From the NCBI GenBank assembly GCA_028696165.1, contig JAQVHQ010000028.1, positions 1 through 43,507 on the forward strand: a stretch of DNA of 43,507 nt. The letters run 5' to 3'. Positions 9,127-16,772 of this stretch are shown here, piece after piece. This DNA comes from Lachnospiraceae bacterium. GTDB lineage: Bacteria; Bacillota; Clostridia; Lachnospirales; Lachnospiraceae. A model generated the notes under the pieces. The model was given only the letters and a program-made list of their open reading frames with translations. It did no database searches and was not told where the DNA came from. Numbering within the stretch: position 1 is the first letter of the stretch; the number at the start of each line of letters is the position of its first letter. A program made the position numbers and the translations under genes.

Positions 9127-9188
9127 GTTTTTTCCACCATCATTATGCTATTTTCTGCAAATAACGTGTTATTTTCGCATTTTTGCGC

Positions 9189-9227
9189 AAAAAAGGCAGA
9201 TAATCCTGTAAACTATCTGTCTTTTTT
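9189..9227 (-). terminator. Rho-independent terminator of the GPH symporter gene
   Basis: On the minus strand AAAGACAGATA pairs with TATCTGCCTTT around an 11-base loop and is followed by a T-run. It begins about 10 bases after the stop codon at 9237. Confidence 0.85.
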
Positions 9228-9236
9228 GTGTTTTCA

Positions 9237-10703
9237 TTATGCTTCTGCATTTTCAGCTTTAATCTCTGCAATATGTTCCTGTACTTCTCTCATCTTTTCC
9301 TCATCCAAGGGATAGAATTTCATAGCAATCAGAGATGCTATCCAACCAAGAATCGGAAGGCCAAGGAAGGTAATCATGGATACCCAGAATATCGTAGACG
9401 TATACGAATCACCAACCTGCGGCATAACGGTCTTATATCCGATGGCTGCCAGTAAAAGTCCTACAATGGTAGTACTTAAAGCTGAGATAATCTTATCTAC
9501 AAAGGAGAACAGAGTTCCCATCATACCAGGTACATAACGACCGCTCAGATAGGTTTCATAATCCGCACAGTCCGCTATCATCGGAATTACGATATTAGAA
9601 GATATGGATTTTACACCGGTGAACAGGCAATAGATAATCAAGAACGCTGCTGTTGGCAATAAACCACTTCCTATCTTCGTAGGGTCAAACACGATAAATA
9701 CTAAGAACAGAAGTACTGCAAATAAGATAGCCAGCCAGGTGTACTGTACAAGTGCCTTCTTTGAACCTTTTTTCTGTGCCAGTCTGGTTCCCAGAAGAAT
9801 AATCAGTATACTTGGGATAATGGTTATCATACTTAATTTTCCATAGAAACCATAATTACCGATTACAATTCCAAAAATCATCACCATAATTGCAGAATTC
9901 CCTGCTGCAGTGAGTGCCAGCTTATCCGTAGATGCCGATACTACCAGCATCTGAATGGCACGATTGTCTTTTAACACACTTATATAATCCTTGAACTTAA
10001 TAGCAGGACCCTTCGTCCCACCCAGACCCCAGTTTTCCGGAATATCTTTCTGCCATAATGCTGCAATCGCTAATATGGTACAGATTCCTGCAAGGATAAT
10101 GGAAGTAAAACAAAATTCCTGCATGGCTGCAACTCCCAGTTCTCCATACTTAGGCTGCAGATAATTAGAAACATACATCGCCATTCCGGTTGCAAGCCCC
10201 AGCACATAGATGGCATCACATCTGGTAAAAAGCGGTCTTTGTTTCGGGTCATTTGTAATACAGGTCTGTGCTGATTTCGTACAGGCAGTTTGGAACGTAT
10301 ACCCCACAATATACACAAGATAAATGAGGATAAATGTGACCGTTCCCCCACCGATTGCTACATAATACATAAGGATCAAACTGATAACCATAATCGTATA
10401 ACCTAACAAAATCATCGGTCGAAACTTACCGATTTTCGTACTGGTCTTGTCAATAATAAACCCGATAATCGGGTCTGTTACCGCATCAAAGAGCCTGGTT
10501 GCTGTGATGATTGTGGAAATAGCAACAACTGCGATACCATAACCGCCTACAGCAAGATAACTGACATACATCATTAAAAACATAAATATATTGGTCGCTA
10601 GATTATTTAATGGAAAACACGCTATCTGCCATAGTTTTGCATGATTATATTCAACCTTCTCATTCACAATATTTCCCTGATTTTCTCTCATATGCCCTCT
10701 CAT
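9237..10703 (-). CDS. GPH-family (MelB/UidB-like) sugar symporter, probable glucuronide transporter
   Basis: This 488-residue polytopic membrane protein is of the glycoside-pentoside-hexuronide:cation symporter family. The family signature is seen near the N-terminus in DAVTDPIIGFIIDKT, followed by the KIGKFRP loop and about 12 hydrophobic segments. It lies divergent from an AraC regulator, with beta-glucuronidase on the far side of that regulator. A role in importing glucuronides, like UidB of E. coli, is therefore likely but not shown. The start is uncertain: ATG at 10703 has no good ribosome site, while ATG at 10691 has GAGAGGG only 3 bases upstream. A terminator follows at 9189-9227. Confidence 0.88.
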   Translation of the reverse strand: MRGHMRENQGNIVNEKVEYNHAKLWQIACFPLNNLATNIFMFLMMYVSYLAVGGYGIAVVAISTIITATRLFDAVTDPIIGFIIDKTSTKIGKFRPMILLGYTIMVISLILMYYVAIGGGTVTFILIYLVYIVGYTFQTACTKSAQTCITNDPKQRPLFTRCDAIYVLGLATGMAMYVSNYLQPKYGELGVAAMQEFCFTSIILAGICTILAIAALWQKDIPENWGLGGTKGPAIKFKDYISVLKDNRAIQMLVVSASTDKLALTAAGNSAIMVMIFGIVIGNYGFYGKLSMITIIPSILIILLGTRLAQKKGSKKALVQYTWLAILFAVLLFLVFIVFDPTKIGSGLLPTAAFLIIYCLFTGVKSISSNIVIPMIADCADYETYLSGRYVPGMMGTLFSFVDKIISALSTTIVGLLLAAIGYKTVMPQVGDSYTSTIFWVSMITFLGLPILGWIASLIAMKFYPLDEEKMREVQEHIAEIKAENAEA

Positions 10704-11041
10704 TCCGGTGCATTTACACCCTTTTTCACCCTGACATTTTCTTGTCTCACATTTTTCATTAAGAAAATATCATATTTACACTTACTATCATTTTTACTGT
10801 TCTGGCCGGAACTTATTCAACTTGTAAACTAATTATAATAAATTTTAAACTTTACAGTTATGACAAAACCTGTCATAATTAGTACAAAACCGAATTTAAT
10901 ATGAGGTTTTATTAGCTTTTATACTATTTTTAGGTATTGTAAGACAAATTTTAGGTGCAGCAGCTTTATCTGTCATAGGTTCATGGAATATTATGCATTT
11001 TCTATGTGTTATGTGTTCCAGATAATCGGAGGAAAATAGAT
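10704..11041. promoter_or_regulatory. Divergent control region between the GPH symporter and araC-type gene
   Basis: This 338-base AT-rich gap has no gene. It holds the inverted repeat at 10858-10878, a TATAAT on each strand (10832-10837 minus, 10834-10839 plus), and a further TGTCATA half-site at 10971. On the minus strand the palindrome lies roughly at the -35 area of a possible symporter promoter. Clear -35 boxes are not visible, as is usual for activator-dependent promoters. Confidence 0.5.
10858..10878. promoter_or_regulatory. Perfect inverted repeat, operator candidate
   Basis: TTATGACA (10858-10865) and TGTCATAA (10871-10878) form a perfect 8-bp inverted repeat with a 5-base spacer. 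It lies near the middle of the divergent symporter/araC intergenic region, where an operator would be expected. Two-fold symmetry is less typical of AraC proteins than direct repeats, so a different repressor or catabolite regulator may bind it. Confidence 0.55.
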
Positions 11042-12250
11042 ATGGAGAATTCAACATTGGAAAAAGAGATAAGATTTCTAGTCAGCCTGGTTAATCGCTG
11101 TCTTAATATAGAGGTAAGATATATCACATCTCCTGAGGATTTTGTTTCTGCTTTTTCAGAAGATCCTTTTACCAATCATAAAGCGTTATCAAAAATCATA
11201 GATTTTTATAGAGGCCACGTTGCCCCGGTTACAATCTGTTCCTGGATTTCATCCAAACATCTTCGTTATATTATTCTTAATTTCTCATCTTCAGATGGAG
11301 TTCTCATCCTGGGACCCTATCTGGAAGATGCTTCTGACGATGAACTGATTTATCAGATTCTGGATTCCCATCACTTATCCATAGATTACTTTACGCGAAT
11401 TAAATTGTATTATGACTCCTTACCACTCTATGATGATTCTCATATTTCCAATGTGGGAACTGATATTATAAAGCACTTGTTAGGAGAGGACATTATTATT
11501 AATTATTGCCAGCACGATTTTTCCACTATCGATACCTCGGAAAATGACTACATGCATCAGTCCCTGGAGCATTCCCTGTCTCTGGACATGATTGCCAAAA
11601 GGTATGAATGTGAAAAAGAATTAATACAGGCTGTTTCCTGGGGAAATATCGAAGAATCCACCAAGGCTCTTCATGAATTGGGAAAGTACTATGTAACTGC
11701 CATGCGCACCAAAGATCCTCAGAGAAATATAAAGAATTCTCTCATCACCTTCAATACACTGCTGCGTAAAGCCGCTGAGTATGGTGGAGTGCATCCTGTC
11801 TATCTGGATGAAACCTCTCACAAATGGGCAGTTCGCTTTGAAAACACCCACTCTTCCAAAGAGTTGGATGAATTCCAGCATAAGATGCTTCGCTCTTACT
11901 GTATGCTGGTGAAAAATCATTCTCTGGCCGGATATTCACCTATTGTGCGTCAGGCAGTCGATTACATCAATTTCAATTTAGCTTCCGGTCTTACTGTGAG
12001 TGGACTTGCTGATATGCTGAATATCTCTGCAGATTATCTGACAAGACTCTTTCGCCTTGAGCTGAAGTGCACCGTAATTGAATATATCAACAAACAGCGT
12101 ATTACCTCCGCTGTAAAGCTCCTGAATACTACTCATATGCCTATCCAGAATATCGCTATGTGCATAGGGATTAATGACACCAGCTATTTTGGAAAACTTT
12201 TTAAGAAGCAAATCGGTATGTCACCGCGGCAATACAGAGAAAGCATCTAA
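11042..12250 (+). CDS. AraC-family transcriptional regulator
   Basis: This 402-residue regulator has an N-terminal domain of about 290 residues without a recognised motif. A C-terminal AraC-type DNA-binding region with two helix-turn-helix units follows (about 300-400; LADMLNISADYLTRLF and IQNIAMCIGINDTSYFGKLF). The frame runs to a GTG at 11006, but CGGAGG (11027-11032) is 9 bases before the ATG at 11042, so this start is preferred. It lies between a GPH symporter (divergent) and beta-glucuronidase (convergent). It is thus likely the activator of glucuronide use, sensing a glucuronide or glucuronate. The direct repeats upstream of uidA are its best candidate site. Confidence 0.9.
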   Translation: MENSTLEKEIRFLVSLVNRCLNIEVRYITSPEDFVSAFSEDPFTNHKALSKIIDFYRGHVAPVTICSWISSKHLRYIILNFSSSDGVLILGPYLEDASDDELIYQILDSHHLSIDYFTRIKLYYDSLPLYDDSHISNVGTDIIKHLLGEDIIINYCQHDFSTIDTSENDYMHQSLEHSLSLDMIAKRYECEKELIQAVSWGNIEESTKALHELGKYYVTAMRTKDPQRNIKNSLITFNTLLRKAAEYGGVHPVYLDETSHKWAVRFENTHSSKELDEFQHKMLRSYCMLVKNHSLAGYSPIVRQAVDYINFNLASGLTVSGLADMLNISADYLTRLFRLELKCTVIEYINKQRITSAVKLLNTTHMPIQNIAMCIGINDTSYFGKLFKKQIGMSPRQYRESI

Positions 12251-12282
12251 TGTTTTTTTGTTCTTCAAAAATATTTGACTGC

Positions 12283-12327
12283 GCACAAAAAGAGCAAGGC
12301 CTTATATACCTTGCTCTTTTTGTGTGC
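12283..12327. terminator. Bidirectional terminator between araC-type gene and uidA
   Basis: GCACAAAAAGAGCAAGG (12283-12299) pairs with CCTTGCTCTTTTTGTG (12309-12324), a stem of about 16-17 pairs around a short loop. A- and T-rich flanks let it act for both convergent genes. Confidence 0.9.
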
Positions 12328-12349
12328 TTTATTCTTTGAATTTCATTTA

Positions 12350-14167
12350 TTACTTTTTATAATCAAAATCCGGAATCTGATTCCATCTTTCTTTGAAGTA
12401 ATGGGCAACCATTTTCGGTTTCCGGTCTCTTGTAAAGATTCCCTTTTTGTTGCCCTGTACCCGCAGTATACCCTGACTGGTTGCAAAATCCGCAAAGTTC
12501 CATACCTGTTCACCCACAAAATTCTCCATAGCATCTACTACACGATGATTCATCTTGTAATAATCAATCTGATACTCTTCTGTATACATGACCGGAACTG
12601 TATCATGGAATCCGCTGACTGTATCTGCCCCGTATTCGGTAAACATAAAAGGTTTGCCCTGGGCATTCCAGAATTCCATCTCTTTTTTCAGTGCAGTCTC
12701 TGCTGTTTCTAAATCTCCGCCATGGGCATACCAGCCATAATAGCGATTCAGACAGAACATATCGCTTAACTTCAAGGTACAGTCTTCCTGATAATTTGGC
12801 ATCTGGACACTGACGATTGTACACGGTCTTCCCTGGGGATCTTCACTTCTCGCAAGATCATACAATGGTTTAAAGTACTCATATGCGCCCTTCGAACCGG
12901 AATCTGCTTCATTCGCAATGCTCCACATCACGACGCAGGCATGATTTTTATCTCTGGCAATCAAATCTCGAACAACATCCTTATGATGCTCCAGAGTCCG
13001 GATTCCGCCCTCTTCAATTGGATCAAAGGTGCTGACTCTCTTTCCGTCTTTAAAATTTGCACCGCCGCCGAAGTTTAAGTGTACACCAACCGCAGTAGTT
13101 TCATCGATAACCACGATTCCTTCCTTATCGCACAGGCGCATCATCTCTTCACTGTATGGATAATGACTGGTTCTGAAACTGTTAGCCCCCTGCCACTTCA
13201 TAAGACTGATATCCTTTACATTCATAGGCATATTAAGGCCTCTTCCTGCAGGATATGTGTCTTCATGTTTTCCATATCCTTTGAAATAGAAAGGTTTTTC
13301 ATTTATCAGGAATTTATTTCCATCAATCCTTACAGTTCTGACTCCATATGGCAATGTATACACATCATTTCCAAAAGTAACTTTTACTTCATACAGATAA
13401 GCACAAAGCGGCTGCCAGAGTTTCACCTGTTCTATCACCAGCGTTCCGGTATTTCCATGACTTACTGCTGCCAGACTGCCATCCTCATCAAAGACTTCTA
13501 CCCTGACATCCCCCTCACCAACAGTATCAATCTGATACTTGATAGTTCCCGCTTCTCCTTCCACAGAAGATACCAGTGAGATATCACGGATATACTCTTT
13601 TGGTGTAGTGTAAAGTTTCACTGGTCTTGTGATACCACAATAGTTAAAGAAGTCAAAATTGGGAACATTTTTCTTCTTGCCGCCTACGTCTGAACCCATA
13701 AGGGAAGACATCATACCACCGCCCGGCACTTCACTTCCCACTGGAAGAGTAGAATGGTCAATCCGATTATCCACTGCAACGGTCAGCAGATTATCTCCTT
13801 CTTTTAAAAGTTCCTGCACTTCTGCCTCAAAAGGAAGAAAACCGCCTTTGTGTTCACAGATTAGCTGCCCGTTTAGATACACTTTTGCCACATGAGTCAC
13901 TGCTGCAAAGCGAAGAAGCAGTCGCTCACTTGTCATCGCCTTTGGTACTGCTACATTTCTCTGATAGAATACCCATCCGTAGTGATCGCGGAAATCTATG
14001 CCATCTTTCAAATCATTGTAGGAAGCCGGTACTGGCATGGTCATCGCATCTTCCAGCTTATTCTCATACCACTTCTCCTCAAATCCATTTCCATTATCTA
14101 ATTTAAAATTCCAGATACCACTTAAATCCACCAGACATCTTGACTGAGTTAAAATAGGATACAACAT
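12350..14167 (-). CDS. uidA: Beta-glucuronidase, glycoside hydrolase family 2, Loop-1 type
   Basis: This 605-residue GH2 enzyme is close in length to E. coli UidA (603). It cuts beta-D-glucuronides to glucuronate and aglycone. It has the sugar-binding, immunoglobulin-like and TIM-barrel domains. The acid/base Glu420 is in WSIANEADS and the nucleophile Glu511 is in FTEYGADT. The N-x-K pair that recognises the glucuronate carboxylate is Asn573 and Lys575 (GNKKGIFTRDRKPK). The segment between VIDETTAVG and DLIARDKNH is as long as in E. coli, which places it with Loop-1 enzymes that accept small drug and hormone glucuronides. It has no signal peptide, so it is cytoplasmic and needs a transporter. 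AAAGGAG lies 8-9 bases before the ATG. Confidence 0.96.
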   Translation of the reverse strand: MLYPILTQSRCLVDLSGIWNFKLDNGNGFEEKWYENKLEDAMTMPVPASYNDLKDGIDFRDHYGWVFYQRNVAVPKAMTSERLLLRFAAVTHVAKVYLNGQLICEHKGGFLPFEAEVQELLKEGDNLLTVAVDNRIDHSTLPVGSEVPGGGMMSSLMGSDVGGKKKNVPNFDFFNYCGITRPVKLYTTPKEYIRDISLVSSVEGEAGTIKYQIDTVGEGDVRVEVFDEDGSLAAVSHGNTGTLVIEQVKLWQPLCAYLYEVKVTFGNDVYTLPYGVRTVRIDGNKFLINEKPFYFKGYGKHEDTYPAGRGLNMPMNVKDISLMKWQGANSFRTSHYPYSEEMMRLCDKEGIVVIDETTAVGVHLNFGGGANFKDGKRVSTFDPIEEGGIRTLEHHKDVVRDLIARDKNHACVVMWSIANEADSGSKGAYEYFKPLYDLARSEDPQGRPCTIVSVQMPNYQEDCTLKLSDMFCLNRYYGWYAHGGDLETAETALKKEMEFWNAQGKPFMFTEYGADTVSGFHDTVPVMYTEEYQIDYYKMNHRVVDAMENFVGEQVWNFADFATSQGILRVQGNKKGIFTRDRKPKMVAHYFKERWNQIPDFDYKK

Positions 14168-14207
14168 ACCTTCAATCTCCTTTCGCGCTTTCGCTAACCG
14201 TTTGTTA

Positions 14208-14223
14208 TGGTATTAATATACCA
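14208..14223 (-). promoter_or_regulatory. uidA promoter -10 within a small inverted repeat
   Basis: TGGTAT-TAAT-ATACCA (14208-14223) is an inverted repeat. On the minus strand it covers a -10-like TATATT. A weak -35-like TTATTA lies 17 bases upstream. A repressor could bind here as well. Confidence 0.4.
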
Positions 14224-14245
14224 AATAAAGGAGATTTTAATAATA

Positions 14246-14276
14246 ACAAATGCGACTATTAATAGGACAAATGCGA
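14246..14276 (-). promoter_or_regulatory. Direct repeats, AraC-type activator site upstream of uidA
   Basis: ACAAATGCGA occurs at 14246-14255 and again at 14267-14276, in the same direction with a 21-bp period (two helical turns). On the minus strand the proximal copy abuts the weak -35 of uidA. This is the usual arrangement for an AraC-family activator. The AraC gene at 11042-12250 is the obvious candidate to bind it. Confidence 0.6.
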
Positions 14277-14293
14277 ACCAATCATACTCTATG

Positions 14294-15268
14294 CTAGAAA
14301 AACTGTTCTGTACGATAATTTTTTTCAGCAAAACTATATTTTTCCAACAGATAAGCAGTCGCATTTTTAGCCACTGAACTTCTGGGGCAGAACATATCAA
14401 AGGCATGAAAACATCCTTTAAACTCTCTCATCTCTGCACGCACACCACAGGCCCACAGTCTGGTCATGTAGGCAACCGTCTCATCGTGAAAAGGTTCAAT
14501 CGTTCCCACAATCAGTACCGCCGGCGGCAGGCCCTGCAAGTCTGCACACCTTCCCGCCGCAGCATAGGCAGGTACTGCATGCTTATCTACATCACCCAGA
14601 TATAATTTCCATGCAGCAATATTCGCGGCTTCATTCCACACCGGTGCATCGTTATCCTTCATAGAATCGCTGTCTCCCCGGTCATCTAACATAGGATATA
14701 AGAGTATCTGATAAGCAATACGTACCTCTCTTTTATCCCTCGCATACAGACATAATGCTGCAGCCAGTCCACCGCCGGCACTCTCCCCGCCAACCATGAT
14801 CCTTGCGCTGTCTATTCCCAGTTCTTCTGCATGTTCCTTCATATATTTTAATGCCGCATAGGCATCCTCCAACGCTGCCGGATATGGTCTTTCACAGGAC
14901 AACCGGTATTCCGGAGCCACAATCACACAATTATGACGACGGATTAATCTCTTCGGAAATCCCATATTTACCATTTTCGCCGAACCCAGGGCATAGCCGC
15001 CTCCATGCAGCCACAAGATACCCGGCACCTTCACATCCTTCATCTTTCTTCTGGGAGTGAGGATATACGTCAATAATTCACTGTTATCCTTTCTGAGAAC
15101 AGACACTTTCCTGCTTCTCATCCCTTTAAATCTCATACAGTTAAAATAAAGCTTCGAATAGCGATTCATAGTCCGTATCTTTTCCTCGGAATCCATCCTG
15201 GCAAATACTTTTAAAATCCTTCCGGTTTTTCTTAACTGTGGATGTATCATCTTACTTGTAACCTTCAT
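14294..15268 (-). CDS. Alpha/beta hydrolase (HSL-type esterase)
   Basis: This 324-residue esterase is of the hormone-sensitive-lipase family. The oxyanion motif HGGG is at 88-91 and the nucleophile Ser163 sits in GGESAGG. The likely acid Asp262 is in EPFHDETVAY and His288 is in CFHAFDMF. It has no signal peptide, so it acts in the cytoplasm, probably on short acyl esters. The ribosome site AGAGGAG is close to the ATG. It lies upstream of uidA on the same strand, with about 125 bases of promoter region between them. A shared role in breaking down conjugated dietary compounds is possible but only inferred. Confidence 0.88.
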   Translation of the reverse strand: MKVTSKMIHPQLRKTGRILKVFARMDSEEKIRTMNRYSKLYFNCMRFKGMRSRKVSVLRKDNSELLTYILTPRRKMKDVKVPGILWLHGGGYALGSAKMVNMGFPKRLIRRHNCVIVAPEYRLSCERPYPAALEDAYAALKYMKEHAEELGIDSARIMVGGESAGGGLAAALCLYARDKREVRIAYQILLYPMLDDRGDSDSMKDNDAPVWNEAANIAAWKLYLGDVDKHAVPAYAAAGRCADLQGLPPAVLIVGTIEPFHDETVAYMTRLWACGVRAEMREFKGCFHAFDMFCPRSSVAKNATAYLLEKYSFAEKNYRTEQFF

Positions 15269-15323
15269 CTATACTCCTCTTTAAATCTATTTCTTTATAT
15301 CTGATTTTTTATATCTTTGCCTC

Positions 15324-16694
15324 CTACATCTTCTCAGCGATTTCATCTGCTACAAACACTCCACTGGCCGATGCATGGGACAAGGAATGGGTTACTCCGC
15401 TTCCGTCTCCGATTACATACAGTCCTTCGTATTTGGTTTCCAGATTCTTATTAATTGCCACTTCCATATTATAGAATTTCACTTCTACACCATACAGCAG
15501 TGTATCATCATTCGCGGTTCCCGGTGCAATCTTATCCAGTGCATAAATCATCTCTATGATACCATCTAAGATTCGCTTTGGAAGCACCAGACTTAAATCT
15601 CCAGGGGTGGCAGCGAGCGTTGGTCTTACGGTTCCCTCCTCGATTCGCTTAACTGTACTTCTGCGTCCCCTCTCCAAATCTCCAAAACGCTGTACAATTA
15701 CACCACCGCCCAGCATATTCGACAATCGGGCAATACTCTCACCATATCCATTGCTGTCTTTAAATGGTTCAGAGAAATGCTTTGCAACCAACAGCGCAAA
15801 GTTCGTATTCTCTGTTCTCTTTTTCACATCCTCGAAACTATGCCCATTTACAGTAACGATTCCATTCGTGTTTTCATTTACCACGATTCCATATGGATTC
15901 ATACAGAAGGTACGCACACGATCTTCAAACTTTTCCGTATGATAGACAATTTTACTCTCATATAATTCATCTGTCAGTTCTGCGAAAATCACTGCCGGAA
16001 GTTCCACCCGGACACCGATGTCCACGCGATTGGATTTGGTTGGAATATCCAGTTCTTTACATACGGATTCCATCCACTTACTTCCGCTTCGTCCTACTGA
16101 TACAATGCATTTTTTGCACTCTGCAGTGCCGTCTGCAAATATCACCTGGTAACCGTCACTGGTTACCTTCAGTTTCTGAATCGGTGTATGAAAATAAAAA
16201 TCCATTTTATTCTTTAATTCTTCATAAATATTACCCAGTACGATATAATTGATATCCGTTCCCAGATGACGTACGGAAGCATCCAGAAGGTTCAGTTTAT
16301 TCTGCATGCAGATCTTCTTTAACCCTGTACCTGCAGTGCTGTACATCTTCGTGTCTGCACCGCCGTGGGAAGTGTTGATTTCATCCACATATTTCATCAG
16401 CTCCAGAGCTTTCTTCTTGCCTATATATTCGTACAGCGTACCGCCAAAGTCATTGGTGATATTGTATTTTCCATCTGAAAATGCGCCAGCTCCGCCGAAT
16501 CCACTCATGATTGCACAGCTTTTACATTTAATACAGGATTTTACTTTTTCCCCATCGATAGGACAATGGCGCTCTTCCAGGGCAGCTCCTCCTTCAAAAA
16601 CTGCTACCTTTAATTCCGGTTTCTTCTTCATTAATTCATATGCAGAAAAGATTCCTCCAGGCCCTGCACCTATTATAATTACATCATATTTCAT
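15324..16694 (-). CDS. FAD-dependent dehydrogenase-like protein (COG2509 type)
   Basis: This 456-residue flavoprotein begins with the dinucleotide-binding motif VIIIGAGPGG (9-14) and has a C-terminal FAD motif, GLYVIGDGSGVTHSL. Four cysteines (44, 54, 57, 60; CPIDGEKVKSCIKCKSC) follow the first Rossmann segment, where they might hold a metal or a redox-active disulfide. It matches the uncharacterised COG2509 group, and its substrate is unknown. The frame starts at 16730, but GGAGG lies 7 bases before the ATG at 16694, which is preferred. It follows the ABC-F gene on the same strand with about 78 bases between them. Confidence 0.85.
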   Translation of the reverse strand: MKYDVIIIGAGPGGIFSAYELMKKKPELKVAVFEGGAALEERHCPIDGEKVKSCIKCKSCAIMSGFGGAGAFSDGKYNITNDFGGTLYEYIGKKKALELMKYVDEINTSHGGADTKMYSTAGTGLKKICMQNKLNLLDASVRHLGTDINYIVLGNIYEELKNKMDFYFHTPIQKLKVTSDGYQVIFADGTAECKKCIVSVGRSGSKWMESVCKELDIPTKSNRVDIGVRVELPAVIFAELTDELYESKIVYHTEKFEDRVRTFCMNPYGIVVNENTNGIVTVNGHSFEDVKKRTENTNFALLVAKHFSEPFKDSNGYGESIARLSNMLGGGVIVQRFGDLERGRRSTVKRIEEGTVRPTLAATPGDLSLVLPKRILDGIIEMIYALDKIAPGTANDDTLLYGVEVKFYNMEVAINKNLETKYEGLYVIGDGSGVTHSLSHASASGVFVADEIAEKM

Positions 16695-16772
16695 CTCTGC
16701 TCCTCCATTCTGATCACATATCCAGTTCATTACATAGTCGATTTTATTGTCACTTATAATGTCAGCTATATA

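Noticed and set aside
12275-12712. Plus-strand frame of 145 codons opposite uidA
   Set aside because: It covers the terminator and the 3' end of uidA on the opposite strand, with no RBS. It is a shadow.
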